This document shows, in pieces, positions 8,501 through 16,465 of a DNA stretch of 34,282 nucleotides. The stretch covers positions 1 to 34,282 of the forward strand of contig JAIETG010000033.1 of assembly GCA_019745395.1 (NCBI GenBank), written 5' to 3'. The translations under genes were made by a program, and so were the position numbers. The notes under the pieces were generated by a model. That model ran no database searches and was not told the DNA's origin. It worked only from the letters and a program-made list of their open reading frames with translations. How positions within the stretch are numbered: the stretch's first letter is position 1; every line of letters begins with the position of its first letter. Origin of the DNA: Rhabdochlamydiaceae bacterium. Its GTDB lineage: Bacteria; Chlamydiota; Chlamydiia; Chlamydiales; Rhabdochlamydiaceae.

Positions 8501-8675
8501 TATTTACCTGATCAATCGCCCATGACAAGGTATTTACGATCGAAGTATTCCCATCATCTGTTGCCACTGTTACATCAGTATCCGCAAAAGCTGAAACACA
8601 AATTAAACTCATGTAGCAAAAAGAAAAAAAATTAAATCTCTTCTGACCAAAAAAATGGCTAGATAACGCCCCCAT
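5589..8675 (-). CDS. Autotransporter with beta-helix passenger and C-terminal barrel
   Basis: A 1028-residue type V secreted protein. Residues 1-31 form a signal peptide with a hydrophobic core (FFSFCYMSLICVSAFA). Residues about 32-740 are Gly/Ser/Thr-rich short strands with recurrent patterns such as LTGxNSWTGGLVVSGG and GTLQGCGTVTGTV, typical of autotransporter-associated beta-helix passengers. Residues about 748-1028 have alternating hydrophobic/aromatic strands and end in GGQVRLGF with a terminal Phe, as expected of an autotransporter beta-barrel recognised by the BAM complex. It is reminiscent of chlamydial Pmps, but repeated GGAI and FxxN tetrapeptides are not evident, so it is better called a general autotransporter. 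The ATG at 8675 gives the full signal peptide but lacks a clear ribosome site. It probably acts at the cell surface as an adhesin; that is inferred. Confidence 0.9.
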   Translation of the reverse strand: MGALSSHFFGQKRFNFFSFCYMSLICVSAFADTDVTVATDDGNTSIVNTLSWAIDQVNNADSTSPIVIESSASSLTVSGVAPPAVTTSLTVESYEEGTNVTITGWDVVVQPPTGSSTAPTCTFQNVVLDTSSITLNNGNISLATQGTYTVSNDIILGSGSGSILFPTFGSDVTFKGDISGIGPLTFQGSDSLFSATLTGVNSWTGGLVVSGGSVSFEEITAFPDGTDITLNSGSVQFALVSGTDYTISSTISGGGIFLGPGNFTLTGNISNFFVALGAGDSTLSGVLSNPVGYVVDGGSLTLSGLSNTGSFPVGIYEGTFTMYSGEVTSLGLGNGPSQTLDATFISYTDLSISDFTLQGYGSMTAQTGVTISIPDFAFTAIPPNPNVTSLTKTFALNGPGIFEIEQISLTNTGYAGTATLSMSGAISGTNGLTITNPSSLNYDLAISFLLDYTGSISYTGGINIGQTIAGYTPVDGYVTLTMESGSTLTGDIITIFPYAVLSVQEGATVSASSYYTNNGTLQGCGTVTGTVNNNAITTVGCSLSTLTIDGDFISNSGSTLQIFLEPGGTSQLNVLEDVVLSNDVTLRIVPTTGCYPLAIESQFLTVEGSFLGTFSTVEPGTLILHPALTYGDSGASLTMTLADLSNVVSGENAKAIGSVLNQILVQEAATDLSDFCKVVGGLILLNETELSSVFNQMQPSLFKALTIAQENNSVKVQDSLSYRLKQELDSTYCFIKSKETQRCEKTTKPFHIWINGMGDSLHQKSTTFAGSPQMGYNENMGGASLGMDYCFAGYLYLGALGAYTDSHLHWQSDAGKGSIQSGYAGLYLSALGEMFYGNVSVIGGWSHYKAHRNMFFPEENVTANSKHGSSELLSHLDTGLNLGVSGFTIRPFDSFDYITQTDNAFTETGAGALDLSIRKSNSILLRNELGINFSGCYCFDGGKWTLSPKISWVREVRIKGAQYTASFVNQDQSFTVTGYFPDRSLVSPGFDVTCSLLDDLLTFSAYYNGEFKGNYSDHSYGGQVRLGF

Positions 8676-8996
8676 TACAAACCGCCTGTTTTGAAAAAAA
8701 TTTCCAATGATCCCATAGTCGTATTTTGCAACAGAAAAACTCCAACATTTTTTCTTTAAACAGAAAAAAACTATCGATGTTGGTGTTTAAATTTACGAGG
8801 AAGGATTTCAATTAGCACCTCATATCGGCACAAATGCTTCAGACGCTTCTAATAAAAGTTATTTTTTCATGACATTTTTATAGAACCTGACGGATCTGGA
8901 CATTTACTTTTGTAGAAGATGAAAAAAATCTAGCGACCTGTTTTGAACAGAGGCGAGGCATACTCTTTAGAAGAAAAAACTGGGATTATTTTTTGC
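8676..8996. other. Intergenic region upstream of the autotransporter
   Basis: About 320 bp between two minus-strand genes. It should contain the autotransporter promoter, but I found no convincing -35/-10 pair. No small gene or RNA-like structure was recognised. Confidence 0.45.
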
Positions 8997-9842
8997 TTAA
9001 TAGGGGCTTTCGAATAGCCCCGTATTTTCACAATGTTTCTCCGATTCCCAATCCTTAAAAAGTTTTTGACAATCCTTATCACTAAGCCAAATATTATGTT
9101 TGACAAAGTGTTCTACCTGAAAACGCGCTAGTTTAGGATCCACTGCGCAAGGAAAATCATTTACGGCACTGTAATGAATTGCTAAACATGCAATCCCCAA
9201 TTTATCTAAAGATGCAGCAACCGACTGGAGATGTTCTAGTTCATCATCGATCAAAACCACCTTGGAGGGTTTAAGATCCATCAAAACCAAAAAGAGTGTT
9301 AAAACATCCCCTTTAGGGTGAAGGGAAGAATATAAGACCCCCGATTTAAACAAAGGAAAACGAGATTGATCAACGCTCTTGGGAATCTCTAAAAAATTAC
9401 GGTCTAAAAAAGAGTAGGTGAAATCAAGTCCATGCCGTTGCAGTTCCTCTACACGCCAATCTCCTGGCTGCTGTATGTTGTTTATTTTAGCTGGAGCTGC
9501 GGTAAAAGCTATGGATTGGATATTTTTTTGCTGCAGCCTTTGAACAATGTCCAAAATTCTAACATCAGTAAGTGAATGCGACGCTTGCAAACGAATATCG
9601 CGAAACAAGTCACGCTCTACTAGATGTTCTGCAATAAGACGTTTAAATAGAGTTTTTCCTTTTAACTGCAAAATAGCATCATCAGGAACAATTAAAGTAC
9701 CGTCGACATCGAATAACACCAAAGAGTTACTATCCAACTTTTCAATTTCTTCTTCAATATAGCTCCAATCACTAACCGTAAGAATTTCTCCAGCATACAA
9801 CAAACTCGAAAGGAAAAGAAAAAAACACACTAGAAAACGCAT
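8997..9842 (-). CDS. DUF2608/HAD-like phosphatase domain protein, exported
   Basis: A 281-residue protein with a signal peptide (MRFLVCFFLFLSSLLYAG) and a HAD fold of DUF2608 type, a group I associate with chlamydia-like bacteria and Legionella. HAD motif I is FDVDGTL with D45 and D47, motif II is the Thr in AFTAAP (T114), a motif III lysine is probably K177 in HPKGD, and motif IV is IDDE (D199, D200). The essential residues are present, so phosphohydrolase activity is plausible, with unknown substrate. It starts 18 bases after the mepB-like gene on the same strand and is probably co-transcribed with it. Its last codons contain a GGGGCT/AGCCCC hairpin (9003-9021) without a T-tract. Acting in the periplasm or outside the cell is inferred from the signal peptide. 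Confidence 0.85.
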   Translation of the reverse strand: MRFLVCFFLFLSSLLYAGEILTVSDWSYIEEEIEKLDSNSLVLFDVDGTLIVPDDAILQLKGKTLFKRLIAEHLVERDLFRDIRLQASHSLTDVRILDIVQRLQQKNIQSIAFTAAPAKINNIQQPGDWRVEELQRHGLDFTYSFLDRNFLEIPKSVDQSRFPLFKSGVLYSSLHPKGDVLTLFLVLMDLKPSKVVLIDDELEHLQSVAASLDKLGIACLAIHYSAVNDFPCAVDPKLARFQVEHFVKHNIWLSDKDCQKLFKDWESEKHCENTGLFESPY

Positions 9843-9860
9843 AGTATTCGCTCCATTAAT

Positions 9861-10355
9861 TCATCTAAACAGCTGTTGAATTTTTGCAACATCAAAAGGC
9901 CTGCTCAAATCAATTTCAAAAAAATATAAAAGTTGCCACGCTTGTGTTTTTTGAGCCTGCCGATTATCAGTTTTATCCCATGGAGGATACACGCGCATAG
10001 CCCTCTTACCCCCTACAGCTTCCTTGGATACAATATCTTTTTCCCAAAGTACGGCTTTAGGAAAAACAAACTGTCCAAAATGCTCAGTACTGCGAACACT
10101 CACAACAAATAAATCGATCGGATCTGCCAAATCATACGGCTGTATAGGACCCTTTCCTATTCGTTTCCATAAAGTGACAAACTGTCCTACTTTTGTTGGA
10201 GTAATTTTTGCCGTGCGAAATTGAATGTGTTTGTCATTCATTTCAAATTTTAACGCATTATATTCTTGGCTTTCAGATTCTCTTGCAAGATTGCTAATAA
10301 AAAAACCGCTTGGTTCATAGATATTTTCTTGCGCAACAAAAAGGTCTGAATTCAT
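9861..10355 (-). CDS. MepB-like protein
   Basis: A 164-residue cytosolic protein matching the MepB family: AKITPTKVGQFVTLWKR in the middle, then GQFVFPKAVL, GGKRAMRVYPPWD, and KTQAWQLLYFF near the end. MepB was named from the staphylococcal mepRAB locus, where its biochemical role is unknown, so no function is assigned. The length is normal for the family. The frame could begin at a TTG six bases earlier, but the ATG at 10355 is preferred. It is followed after 18 bases by the DUF2608 gene, suggesting a two-gene operon. Confidence 0.88.
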   Translation of the reverse strand: MNSDLFVAQENIYEPSGFFISNLARESESQEYNALKFEMNDKHIQFRTAKITPTKVGQFVTLWKRIGKGPIQPYDLADPIDLFVVSVRSTEHFGQFVFPKAVLWEKDIVSKEAVGGKRAMRVYPPWDKTDNRQAQKTQAWQLLYFFEIDLSRPFDVAKIQQLFR

Positions 10356-10442
10356 AGACAATTATCCATTAAAAAGCCGAAATATTTACAACACATGCTA
10401 GAAAAAAAATTCATTTTTTTCTACTTAAATTCAGCGATTCTA

Positions 10443-10471
10443 TTGTCATAAAATATTAAAAAACATACAAA
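10443..10471 (+). promoter_or_regulatory. Candidate promoter for the BBP7-like porin gene
   Basis: TTGTCA (10443-10448) and TACAAA (10466-10471) are separated by exactly 17 bases, and lie about 40 bases before the first ATG of the outer-membrane protein gene. The -10 box is only a fair match. Confidence 0.4.
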
Positions 10472-10511
10472 CAAGTTTAGCTGCCCGTACACTTCATCAA
10501 GGGAAATTTTC

Positions 10512-11762
10512 ATGAAAAAGACGAATGTTTTTTTAACACACATAGCGCTCTCAGTTCTACCTTTGGCGCCCATGCATGCTGAAGAATATTATGTTGCCGG
10601 AGGAGATTTTATGACAGGTGCTACAGGCTTACTGGCATACCTTGCTGTTGCAATGCTTCCCTTAGCTTCTATGCAAGCAGAAGAGACTCCCACTGAAAAA
10701 CAAGAACTGCCTCATCTTTGGCTCGATGGAGAATATCTATACTGGTGGGTCAAAAATTCTCCAGCTCCAGCTCCTTTAGTAAACGAAGGGCCAATCAATA
10801 CCGTGCAAACAACGGTCTTGGGCGGAAACAGTCTTAATACCGAAGCTCGATCTGGCGGCAAGTTCAGCGCAGGATACTGGTTTGATGCAAACCAAGTATT
10901 TGAAATAGATGCGGGATATCTCTTCTTAACAAGTGGGAGTTATTCAAAAACGGTCAGTTCTAGCGGCCTCATAGGATCTCCCAGACTAACATTTCCTTTT
11001 TTCAATGTTGTAGCGTCTGAAGAAGATTTTAGTGGCATATCATATCCTGACAATTACTCAGGTCTTGCTACGTTAAAAGTAGAAAATTCTATGCAAGATG
11101 CAGAGCTCAATGGATCCTTCAAAGTATTTAATTACCACGATCAATTTGACTTGAGAGTTTTATCCGGTTTTTTCTGGTGGAATTTTCATGAAAAAATGGC
11201 ATTTACTACAGATAGTCCTTATGTAAACCCACCTATCGATGTATTCAATACTCAAGACAACTTCCAAGCTACCAATAACTTTTATGGAGGACAGATTGGA
11301 TTCCAAGGAAAGTATCTATGGAAAAAATTCTCTTTTCTATGCAAAGGACAAGTTGCTTTAGGAGCAATAGATCAAAAGCTAAACATCCACGGAAAGCTTG
11401 TTACAAACGACTTTAACGGCTTTGGATCTCCTGAAACATTTGCAGCTGGCTATACTGCAATGCCAACCAATACAGGCACCTTTAATCAGACACAATTTTC
11501 TATCATTCCACAGGTCAATGCACAAATCGGATGTCAAATAGCTAAATGGTTAAATATCCATCTAGGATACACATTCTTATATGCAACTGACGTAATGTGG
11601 GCTAGCAATCAGATCGACAGCAATATCAACCCCTCTCAAGCGCCAGCCATTTCTGTCAATCCCTCTCTTGCGGTTGTTGGAGAGGCTCGCCCTAAACCTT
11701 TAATGAAAACGGCAGGATTTTGGACCCAAGGCATAAACGCAGGAGTAACGCTTCAATTTTAA
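10512..11762 (+). CDS. BBP7-like outer-membrane beta-barrel protein
   Basis: A 416-residue outer-membrane protein of the large family resembling PF07585 (BBP7), which is common in chlamydia-like bacteria. After the leader come LPHLWLDGEYLYWWVKNSP (about 66-84), a GGKFSAGYWFD block and many alternating aromatic/hydrophobic strands; it ends GINAGVTLQF with the terminal Phe typical of barrels. It probably serves as a porin. The N-terminus is odd: two signal-peptide-like segments in series, IALSVLPLAPMHAEE (about 11-25) and LAVAMLPLASMQAEE (about 43-57). A second ATG at 10611, before the second segment, has GGAGGA six bases upstream, a better ribosome site than the AAGGGA before 10512. Initiation at 10611 would give a protein with one normal signal peptide. 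Confidence 0.85.
   Translation: MKKTNVFLTHIALSVLPLAPMHAEEYYVAGGDFMTGATGLLAYLAVAMLPLASMQAEETPTEKQELPHLWLDGEYLYWWVKNSPAPAPLVNEGPINTVQTTVLGGNSLNTEARSGGKFSAGYWFDANQVFEIDAGYLFLTSGSYSKTVSSSGLIGSPRLTFPFFNVVASEEDFSGISYPDNYSGLATLKVENSMQDAELNGSFKVFNYHDQFDLRVLSGFFWWNFHEKMAFTTDSPYVNPPIDVFNTQDNFQATNNFYGGQIGFQGKYLWKKFSFLCKGQVALGAIDQKLNIHGKLVTNDFNGFGSPETFAAGYTAMPTNTGTFNQTQFSIIPQVNAQIGCQIAKWLNIHLGYTFLYATDVMWASNQIDSNINPSQAPAISVNPSLAVVGEARPKPLMKTAGFWTQGINAGVTLQF
10599..10613 (+). promoter_or_regulatory. Strong internal ribosome site and alternative start
   Basis: GGAGGA at 10599-10604 lies six bases before an in-frame ATG at 10611, inside the porin gene. It begins MTGATGLLAYLAVAML, a complete signal peptide by itself. 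This may be the true start, or a second start on the same mRNA. Confidence 0.55.
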
Positions 11763-11767
11763 GCACA

Positions 11768-12595
11768 TTAAAGATCTAATCCAAATGTAGAAGCCGGTAC
11801 TTTTTTTGATTTTTTTAGAACATCTGGGCAAGCTTGCTTAACCATAGGCTCTAAGACTGGCTTGATGTGATCCGGAGCATTATTGAAAAATTTCCGGCAT
11901 AAACGCTGCATTAAATAAGGACGCTTTTCTTGAGGCTCTAAGCTTTGATACTCTGCATAGCATAGCTTTTTTTTGCTAGCCTTACAAGAAGCCTTATCTT
12001 CTGGATGTTTTTTGCAATACCTAGACTTATAGGTATCAATCCATTCTTCTCGATAAGCATCTGCATGACACATCCATTCCCCTTTCCAAACTACATCTTT
12101 AACAGACTTTATTTGGGCATCAATAGAAAAGGGGTTATCGTTAGGCTTTCTAATTTTCCAAGCCTTAGCACACGTATTTTTCAAATCTAAACGTCCCAGC
12201 TCCGCATCTGCTTCAAGAGAATCTTTTTGTGTGGCATAGGCATCCATTCCCACTTCCCCTTCAGCCGCAAGGTCTCCTAGGGCGCGAAAATTTCTCATAT
12301 TTTTACCATTAAAAAGCTCAAAGGCAAGAGAGGTAACTTCCGTGTCTTCATTCTTCGTTCTAGGTGTTTTAGAAATGGAAATAATCCTACTATCCGATGC
12401 ATCCCCTTCTTCAACATTAGACCGATCAAAATCGCCTGTTTGCAAGAAAATATTTAGATTTGCAGCCACATTTTCTAAAAAATCTTTCGCTGCTGCGCAT
12501 TGAGTAAACCGTTGAAGCAATTGCTGAGTATGTTTAAAGTTCTCAGTCGCAATTGCTATTTGACTAGATCCAACATTAACATTGATAGCGCCCAT
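11768..12595 (-). CDS. Hypothetical protein, possible effector
   Basis: A 275-residue soluble protein of unknown function. The frame extends to a TTG at 12604, but the ATG at 12595 (MGAINVNVG) is preferred. The N-terminal 85 residues are helical and then acidic. A block around residues 90-140 reads SLAFELFNGKNMRNF, then GEVGMDAYA and SLEADAELGRLDL. Its layout is reminiscent of secreted NleD/M91-like zinc peptidases, where the first block would carry HExxH. Here the equivalent position is FELFN, so a zinc site is not supported. The C-terminal third is rich in Cys and Lys, with six cysteines between about 190 and 265. It is convergent with the porin gene, with five bases between the stops. An effector role is a guess. 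Confidence 0.65.
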   Translation of the reverse strand: MGAINVNVGSSQIAIATENFKHTQQLLQRFTQCAAAKDFLENVAANLNIFLQTGDFDRSNVEEGDASDSRIISISKTPRTKNEDTEVTSLAFELFNGKNMRNFRALGDLAAEGEVGMDAYATQKDSLEADAELGRLDLKNTCAKAWKIRKPNDNPFSIDAQIKSVKDVVWKGEWMCHADAYREEWIDTYKSRYCKKHPEDKASCKASKKKLCYAEYQSLEPQEKRPYLMQRLCRKFFNNAPDHIKPVLEPMVKQACPDVLKKSKKVPASTFGLDL

Positions 12596-12692
12596 AAAAA
12601 CCAAAATTTAATCTAAAGCAACACACAATTTTAACACGAATAAACATTAATTTCATTGTTTAAAATAGAATGTATTGCTTTAGAAAAATCGA

Positions 12693-14588
12693 TCATTCCT
12701 CTAAAAGGCTGACTACTTTTTTCACTTTTTGAACTGCTACTCGAACGCCCCGAGTAGAGACTGCCTTAACAGGGACTTTTGTAAAAGCAAACTGCATTTG
12801 CTGCTTTTTCTTTCCCGATTGAGGAGCAAAATGCAGCTCTACAGAGTCTTCTAAGTTCGTAGAAATGTATTGTAGCTCGGCATTTTCCTCTAAATAGCGA
12901 TAGGCTTTATCTAGAATGAATTGGGTTACGATAAAACGTTTGGCCCATACTTGCTGCGTTTCTTTGACCTTATACAAAACGTTTACAATGGTTTTCTTAT
13001 CCGCAATACCTGCCCATACAAGAGATTCCACGTACTGCTTTTCTGGAATATTCATAACTTTATAAGAGCCATCTTTAGAAAATAGCAGAACCTTATCAAA
13101 GTTCGTGCAAGGAAATTGCATGGACCCTGTAACCTTTGTGCCTACAAACCCTGTCTTTAGATCAAAACCTACTTTAAGGTCTTTTGTTTCGATCGCTCGG
13201 CGATCGATCTCTTCAATCGCTTTAATCCGTGTTTTTCTTGGATAATCTTGTCCAAATTTTGTTATAAGTTTTTTCAAATGGTCGATCGCATATTTTTTAA
13301 CATTCTTAAGATGTTTCTCCACATCTTTCAACGTCTCTTGAAAAACGGCAATCTCATCTTTATTTCTATCAATATCAAATTGAGAGATCCTTCTGATGGG
13401 CACTTGTAAAAGTCTTTCGCGATCTTCGTAGTTCGGAATACGTAAAAGTTTTTTCTGAAAAGGTTTTAATGCTTCTTCCAATTTTTCATGAATTGCTTCT
13501 AAGGTTTTGACGGTTTCAATTTTCTTATAGAGGCGATTTTCAATAAAAATCCTTTCCAAGGTTTTATAAAAGATCTTTTCCATCAAACGATCGCGTTCAA
13601 TTTCCAGCTCTCTTTTGAGAAATTCTACGAGCTTTGTTGCATTATAAGCTAAAATTTCATGGATGTCTGTTTCCCAAGGATATCCTTCTTTAATAACAAT
13701 AACCTGAGAGGTCAAAGTCACTTCACATTCCGTAAATCCATATAGAGCGTCTAAAATCTCTTCCGCGTATTGACCTCGTGGCAATTTGATTTCGATCTCT
13801 ACTTTCTGCGCTGTATAATCGCTGATGCCTTCGATCTTGATTTTACCTTTTTTAGCCGCCTCATCAATAGAGCGAATCAAACTCTCTGTAGTGGTTCCAT
13901 AACAAATCTCTCGAATGACCAGAGTTTTCGGATCCTTAATTTCAATTTTTGCTCGAAGCTTAACTTTTCCTTTTCCTTTATCATACTGGCTTTTGTCCAT
14001 AATTCCCCCCGTGGGAAAATCAGGAAAAAGTTTAAAAGATTTCCCTTCAAGAAAAGCGATCTCTGCTTCCAAAAGCTCTGTGAAATTATGAGGTAAAATA
14101 TGCGTTGCCATTCCGACAGCGATTCCATCAGCCCCCTGCATGAGCAAAATAGGAATTTTGGCAGGCAGAACTACAGGTTCTGTATTTCTTCCATCATAGG
14201 AAGGGATTTTTTCTGTGATCTCTGGATTGAACAGCGTTTCTCGAGCAAGCGGCGAAAGCCTAGTTTCAATATACCTTGAGGCTGCAGACGGATCTCCGGT
14301 GTAAATGTTTCCGAAGTTCCCTTGTCTGTCTAGCAAAAATCCTTTATTAGCCAAAGTAACCAAGGCTTCATAAATAGGCGCATCTCCGTGTGGATGCAGC
14401 TGCATTGTCTGCCCGACAATGTTTGCTACCTTATGGAGTTTATCATCGTTTTGTCTCCATAACATTTCGAGAATACGTCTTTGTACCGGCTTTAATCCAT
14501 CAATAACATGAGGAATTGCTCTGTCTAAAATAACATACGAAGCATACTGGATGAAGTGATCCTTCATCTGTTGTTTTAGATCATCCAT
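12693..14588 (-). CDS. parC: Topoisomerase IV subunit A / GyrA2
   Basis: A 631-residue type IIA topoisomerase breakage-reunion subunit. The N-terminal core has YASYVILDRAIPHVIDGLKP, the winged-helix motif LHPHGDAPIYEALV (residues 65-78) and the catalytic tyrosine in SRYIETRLSP (Tyr106). A coiled tower region spans about 330-450. The short C-terminal region keeps only part of a beta-pinwheel (about 485-630), as in the short chlamydial GyrA2 form. The frame opens at GTG 14594, but the ATG at 14588 aligns better with the N-terminus of chlamydial GyrA2 as I remember it, and overlaps the parE stop by eight bases. Translational coupling with parE is likely. The position equivalent to E. coli GyrA Ser83 is Ala70, and Asp87 is Glu74. 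It decatenates or relaxes DNA together with ParE. Confidence 0.93.
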   Translation of the reverse strand: MDDLKQQMKDHFIQYASYVILDRAIPHVIDGLKPVQRRILEMLWRQNDDKLHKVANIVGQTMQLHPHGDAPIYEALVTLANKGFLLDRQGNFGNIYTGDPSAASRYIETRLSPLARETLFNPEITEKIPSYDGRNTEPVVLPAKIPILLMQGADGIAVGMATHILPHNFTELLEAEIAFLEGKSFKLFPDFPTGGIMDKSQYDKGKGKVKLRAKIEIKDPKTLVIREICYGTTTESLIRSIDEAAKKGKIKIEGISDYTAQKVEIEIKLPRGQYAEEILDALYGFTECEVTLTSQVIVIKEGYPWETDIHEILAYNATKLVEFLKRELEIERDRLMEKIFYKTLERIFIENRLYKKIETVKTLEAIHEKLEEALKPFQKKLLRIPNYEDRERLLQVPIRRISQFDIDRNKDEIAVFQETLKDVEKHLKNVKKYAIDHLKKLITKFGQDYPRKTRIKAIEEIDRRAIETKDLKVGFDLKTGFVGTKVTGSMQFPCTNFDKVLLFSKDGSYKVMNIPEKQYVESLVWAGIADKKTIVNVLYKVKETQQVWAKRFIVTQFILDKAYRYLEENAELQYISTNLEDSVELHFAPQSGKKKQQMQFAFTKVPVKAVSTRGVRVAVQKVKKVVSLLEE

Positions 14589-16389
14589 TCTCACTCACAA
14601 GATTTTTCATAATAAAAGCCTTTCGATGCGGAGTATTTTTTCCCATATAAAATTCCAAAGTCGGTTTGACGTCGGACAGATTTTGAATCATTACGGGATT
14701 CAATCGGATATCTTTTGCGATAAATTGTTGAAACTCATCAGGAGAAATCTCTCCAAGGCCCTTAAAACGGGTGATTTCAATCCCTTTTTTCAACTGCTCC
14801 ATCGCCTTTTGTTTTTCTTCTTCTGTATAGCAATAGATCGTTTTTTCTTTATTTCTCACTTTAAATAAAGGTGTTTCTAAAATGTATAAATGGCCATGCA
14901 AAACCAATCCTTCAAAATAGGTAAGAAAAAAAGTGATAAGTAAGTTGCGAATGTGCATACCATCAACATCTGCATCCGTTGCTAAAATCACTTTATTGTA
15001 GCGCAGGTTCGCTAGATCATCTTCGATGTTCAGCGCTGACATGAGGTTATACATCTCTTCATTTTTATAGAGCTGTTCGAGCTTCATTCCATGCACGTTA
15101 AGAGGTTTTCCTCGAAGAGAAAATACAGCTTGAGTTAGGGGATTTCTGGTCATGACAATCGATGCGGAAGCAGAGTCCCCTTCTGTCAGGAAGATCATAG
15201 AATCTTCCCCTTGTTTGGACCCGTCATCATAGTGAAATTTGCAGTCTCGAAGCTTCGGAATTTTAAAAGAGATCTTTTTCTGTTTTTCTTTCGCTTCTTT
15301 TTTAACAGCGGACAATTCTTTTCTCAACTTCTCATTAAAAAGAATGCGATCTAAGATTCTCTTTCCCGCCTCTTCATTTTTATAAAGAAGGTTTTGAACA
15401 GCTTCTTTTACCTCTTGGACAATCGGGGCTCTAATCTCATTATTCGACAGTTTATTTTTTGTTTGAGATTCAAATATGGGATCTTTGATCTTCACAAGGA
15501 TCGTCCCTACAATTCCCTCCCGAACATCAACTCCTTGAAAGTTTTTCTTCGCATACTCGTTAACGCCCTTTAAAATCCCCTCTCTAAAAGCCGACAGATG
15601 AGTTCCCCCATCTTGCGTATACTGCCCGTTGACGAAGGAAAAATAGGTCTCACCGTAACTAGAAGAGTGCAAAAAGGCAAATTCTACAAGCTTTCCTCTA
15701 TAATGAAGAGGCTCATAAAGACGGTCGTCTTGAACTTCTGCATTTAAAAGATCTAAAAGACCATTTTCGGAGCGAATCTCTTCATCATTAAATAGAAGTG
15801 TAAGTCCCGTATTCAAATATGCATAGTGCCAAAGACGCTTTAAGATCATCTCTTTTTGGAAAGCAAATTTCTTGAAAATTTCCCGATCGGGAGTAAACTC
15901 GATCCATGTGCCGTTTTCTTCCTTGGTCTTGCCTTTCTTTTTTTCTTGTAAGACTCCCTTAGAAAACTGCGCCTCAGAAAATTCTCCATCACGAACGCTT
16001 CGCACAAAAAAATGGGAAGAAAGAGCATTAACAGCTTTGGTCCCGACCCCATTAAGTCCTACAGAGAATTGAAAAACATCATCATTATATTTAGCACCTG
16101 TATTGATTTGGCTTACACATTCGATAACTTTTCCTAAAGGAATTCCCCTTCCCCAATCTCGTACAGACACCGTAGATGTCTTGGGGTCCCATTCAATGAG
16201 AATCTCAGAACCATGCCCCATAATAAACTCATCGATCGCATTATCGATTACTTCCTTGAGCATAACATAGATCCCATCGTCCGGATGCGATCCATCGCCC
16301 AGACGACCAATATACATCCCAGAACGCAATCTTATATGCGCTAGAGCATCTAAAGAGACAACGGTACTTTCATCATATTTTTTAGCCAT
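14581..16389 (-). CDS. parE: Topoisomerase IV subunit B / GyrB2
   Basis: A 602-residue ATPase subunit of a type IIA topoisomerase. The GHKL ATP site shows KEVIDNAIDE with catalytic Glu46 and Asn50, RDWGRGIP (Asp78) and the lid GLNGVGTKAVNALS (111-124). The transducer lysine lies in QTKNKLSN (about 311). The TOPRIM domain has EGDSAS (403-408), LRGKPLNV and DADVDG (472-477), and FKGLGEISPDEF follows near the end. All essential residues are present and length is normal. It is translated before parC, and the two genes overlap by eight bases. The upstream gene is divergent, with a 76-bp spacer that must hold both promoters. Naming it parE rather than gyrB rests on its pairing with a GyrA2-type partner. 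Confidence 0.94.
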   Translation of the reverse strand: MAKKYDESTVVSLDALAHIRLRSGMYIGRLGDGSHPDDGIYVMLKEVIDNAIDEFIMGHGSEILIEWDPKTSTVSVRDWGRGIPLGKVIECVSQINTGAKYNDDVFQFSVGLNGVGTKAVNALSSHFFVRSVRDGEFSEAQFSKGVLQEKKKGKTKEENGTWIEFTPDREIFKKFAFQKEMILKRLWHYAYLNTGLTLLFNDEEIRSENGLLDLLNAEVQDDRLYEPLHYRGKLVEFAFLHSSSYGETYFSFVNGQYTQDGGTHLSAFREGILKGVNEYAKKNFQGVDVREGIVGTILVKIKDPIFESQTKNKLSNNEIRAPIVQEVKEAVQNLLYKNEEAGKRILDRILFNEKLRKELSAVKKEAKEKQKKISFKIPKLRDCKFHYDDGSKQGEDSMIFLTEGDSASASIVMTRNPLTQAVFSLRGKPLNVHGMKLEQLYKNEEMYNLMSALNIEDDLANLRYNKVILATDADVDGMHIRNLLITFFLTYFEGLVLHGHLYILETPLFKVRNKEKTIYCYTEEEKQKAMEQLKKGIEITRFKGLGEISPDEFQQFIAKDIRLNPVMIQNLSDVKPTLEFYMGKNTPHRKAFIMKNLVSENG

Positions 16390-16465
16390 ATCTTACTCAT
16401 AACATGTTTTGCTTTTTTTTCCTCGTTTGCTTTAAAGTTTTTCTTTTTTTAATAAGGAGGACAGG

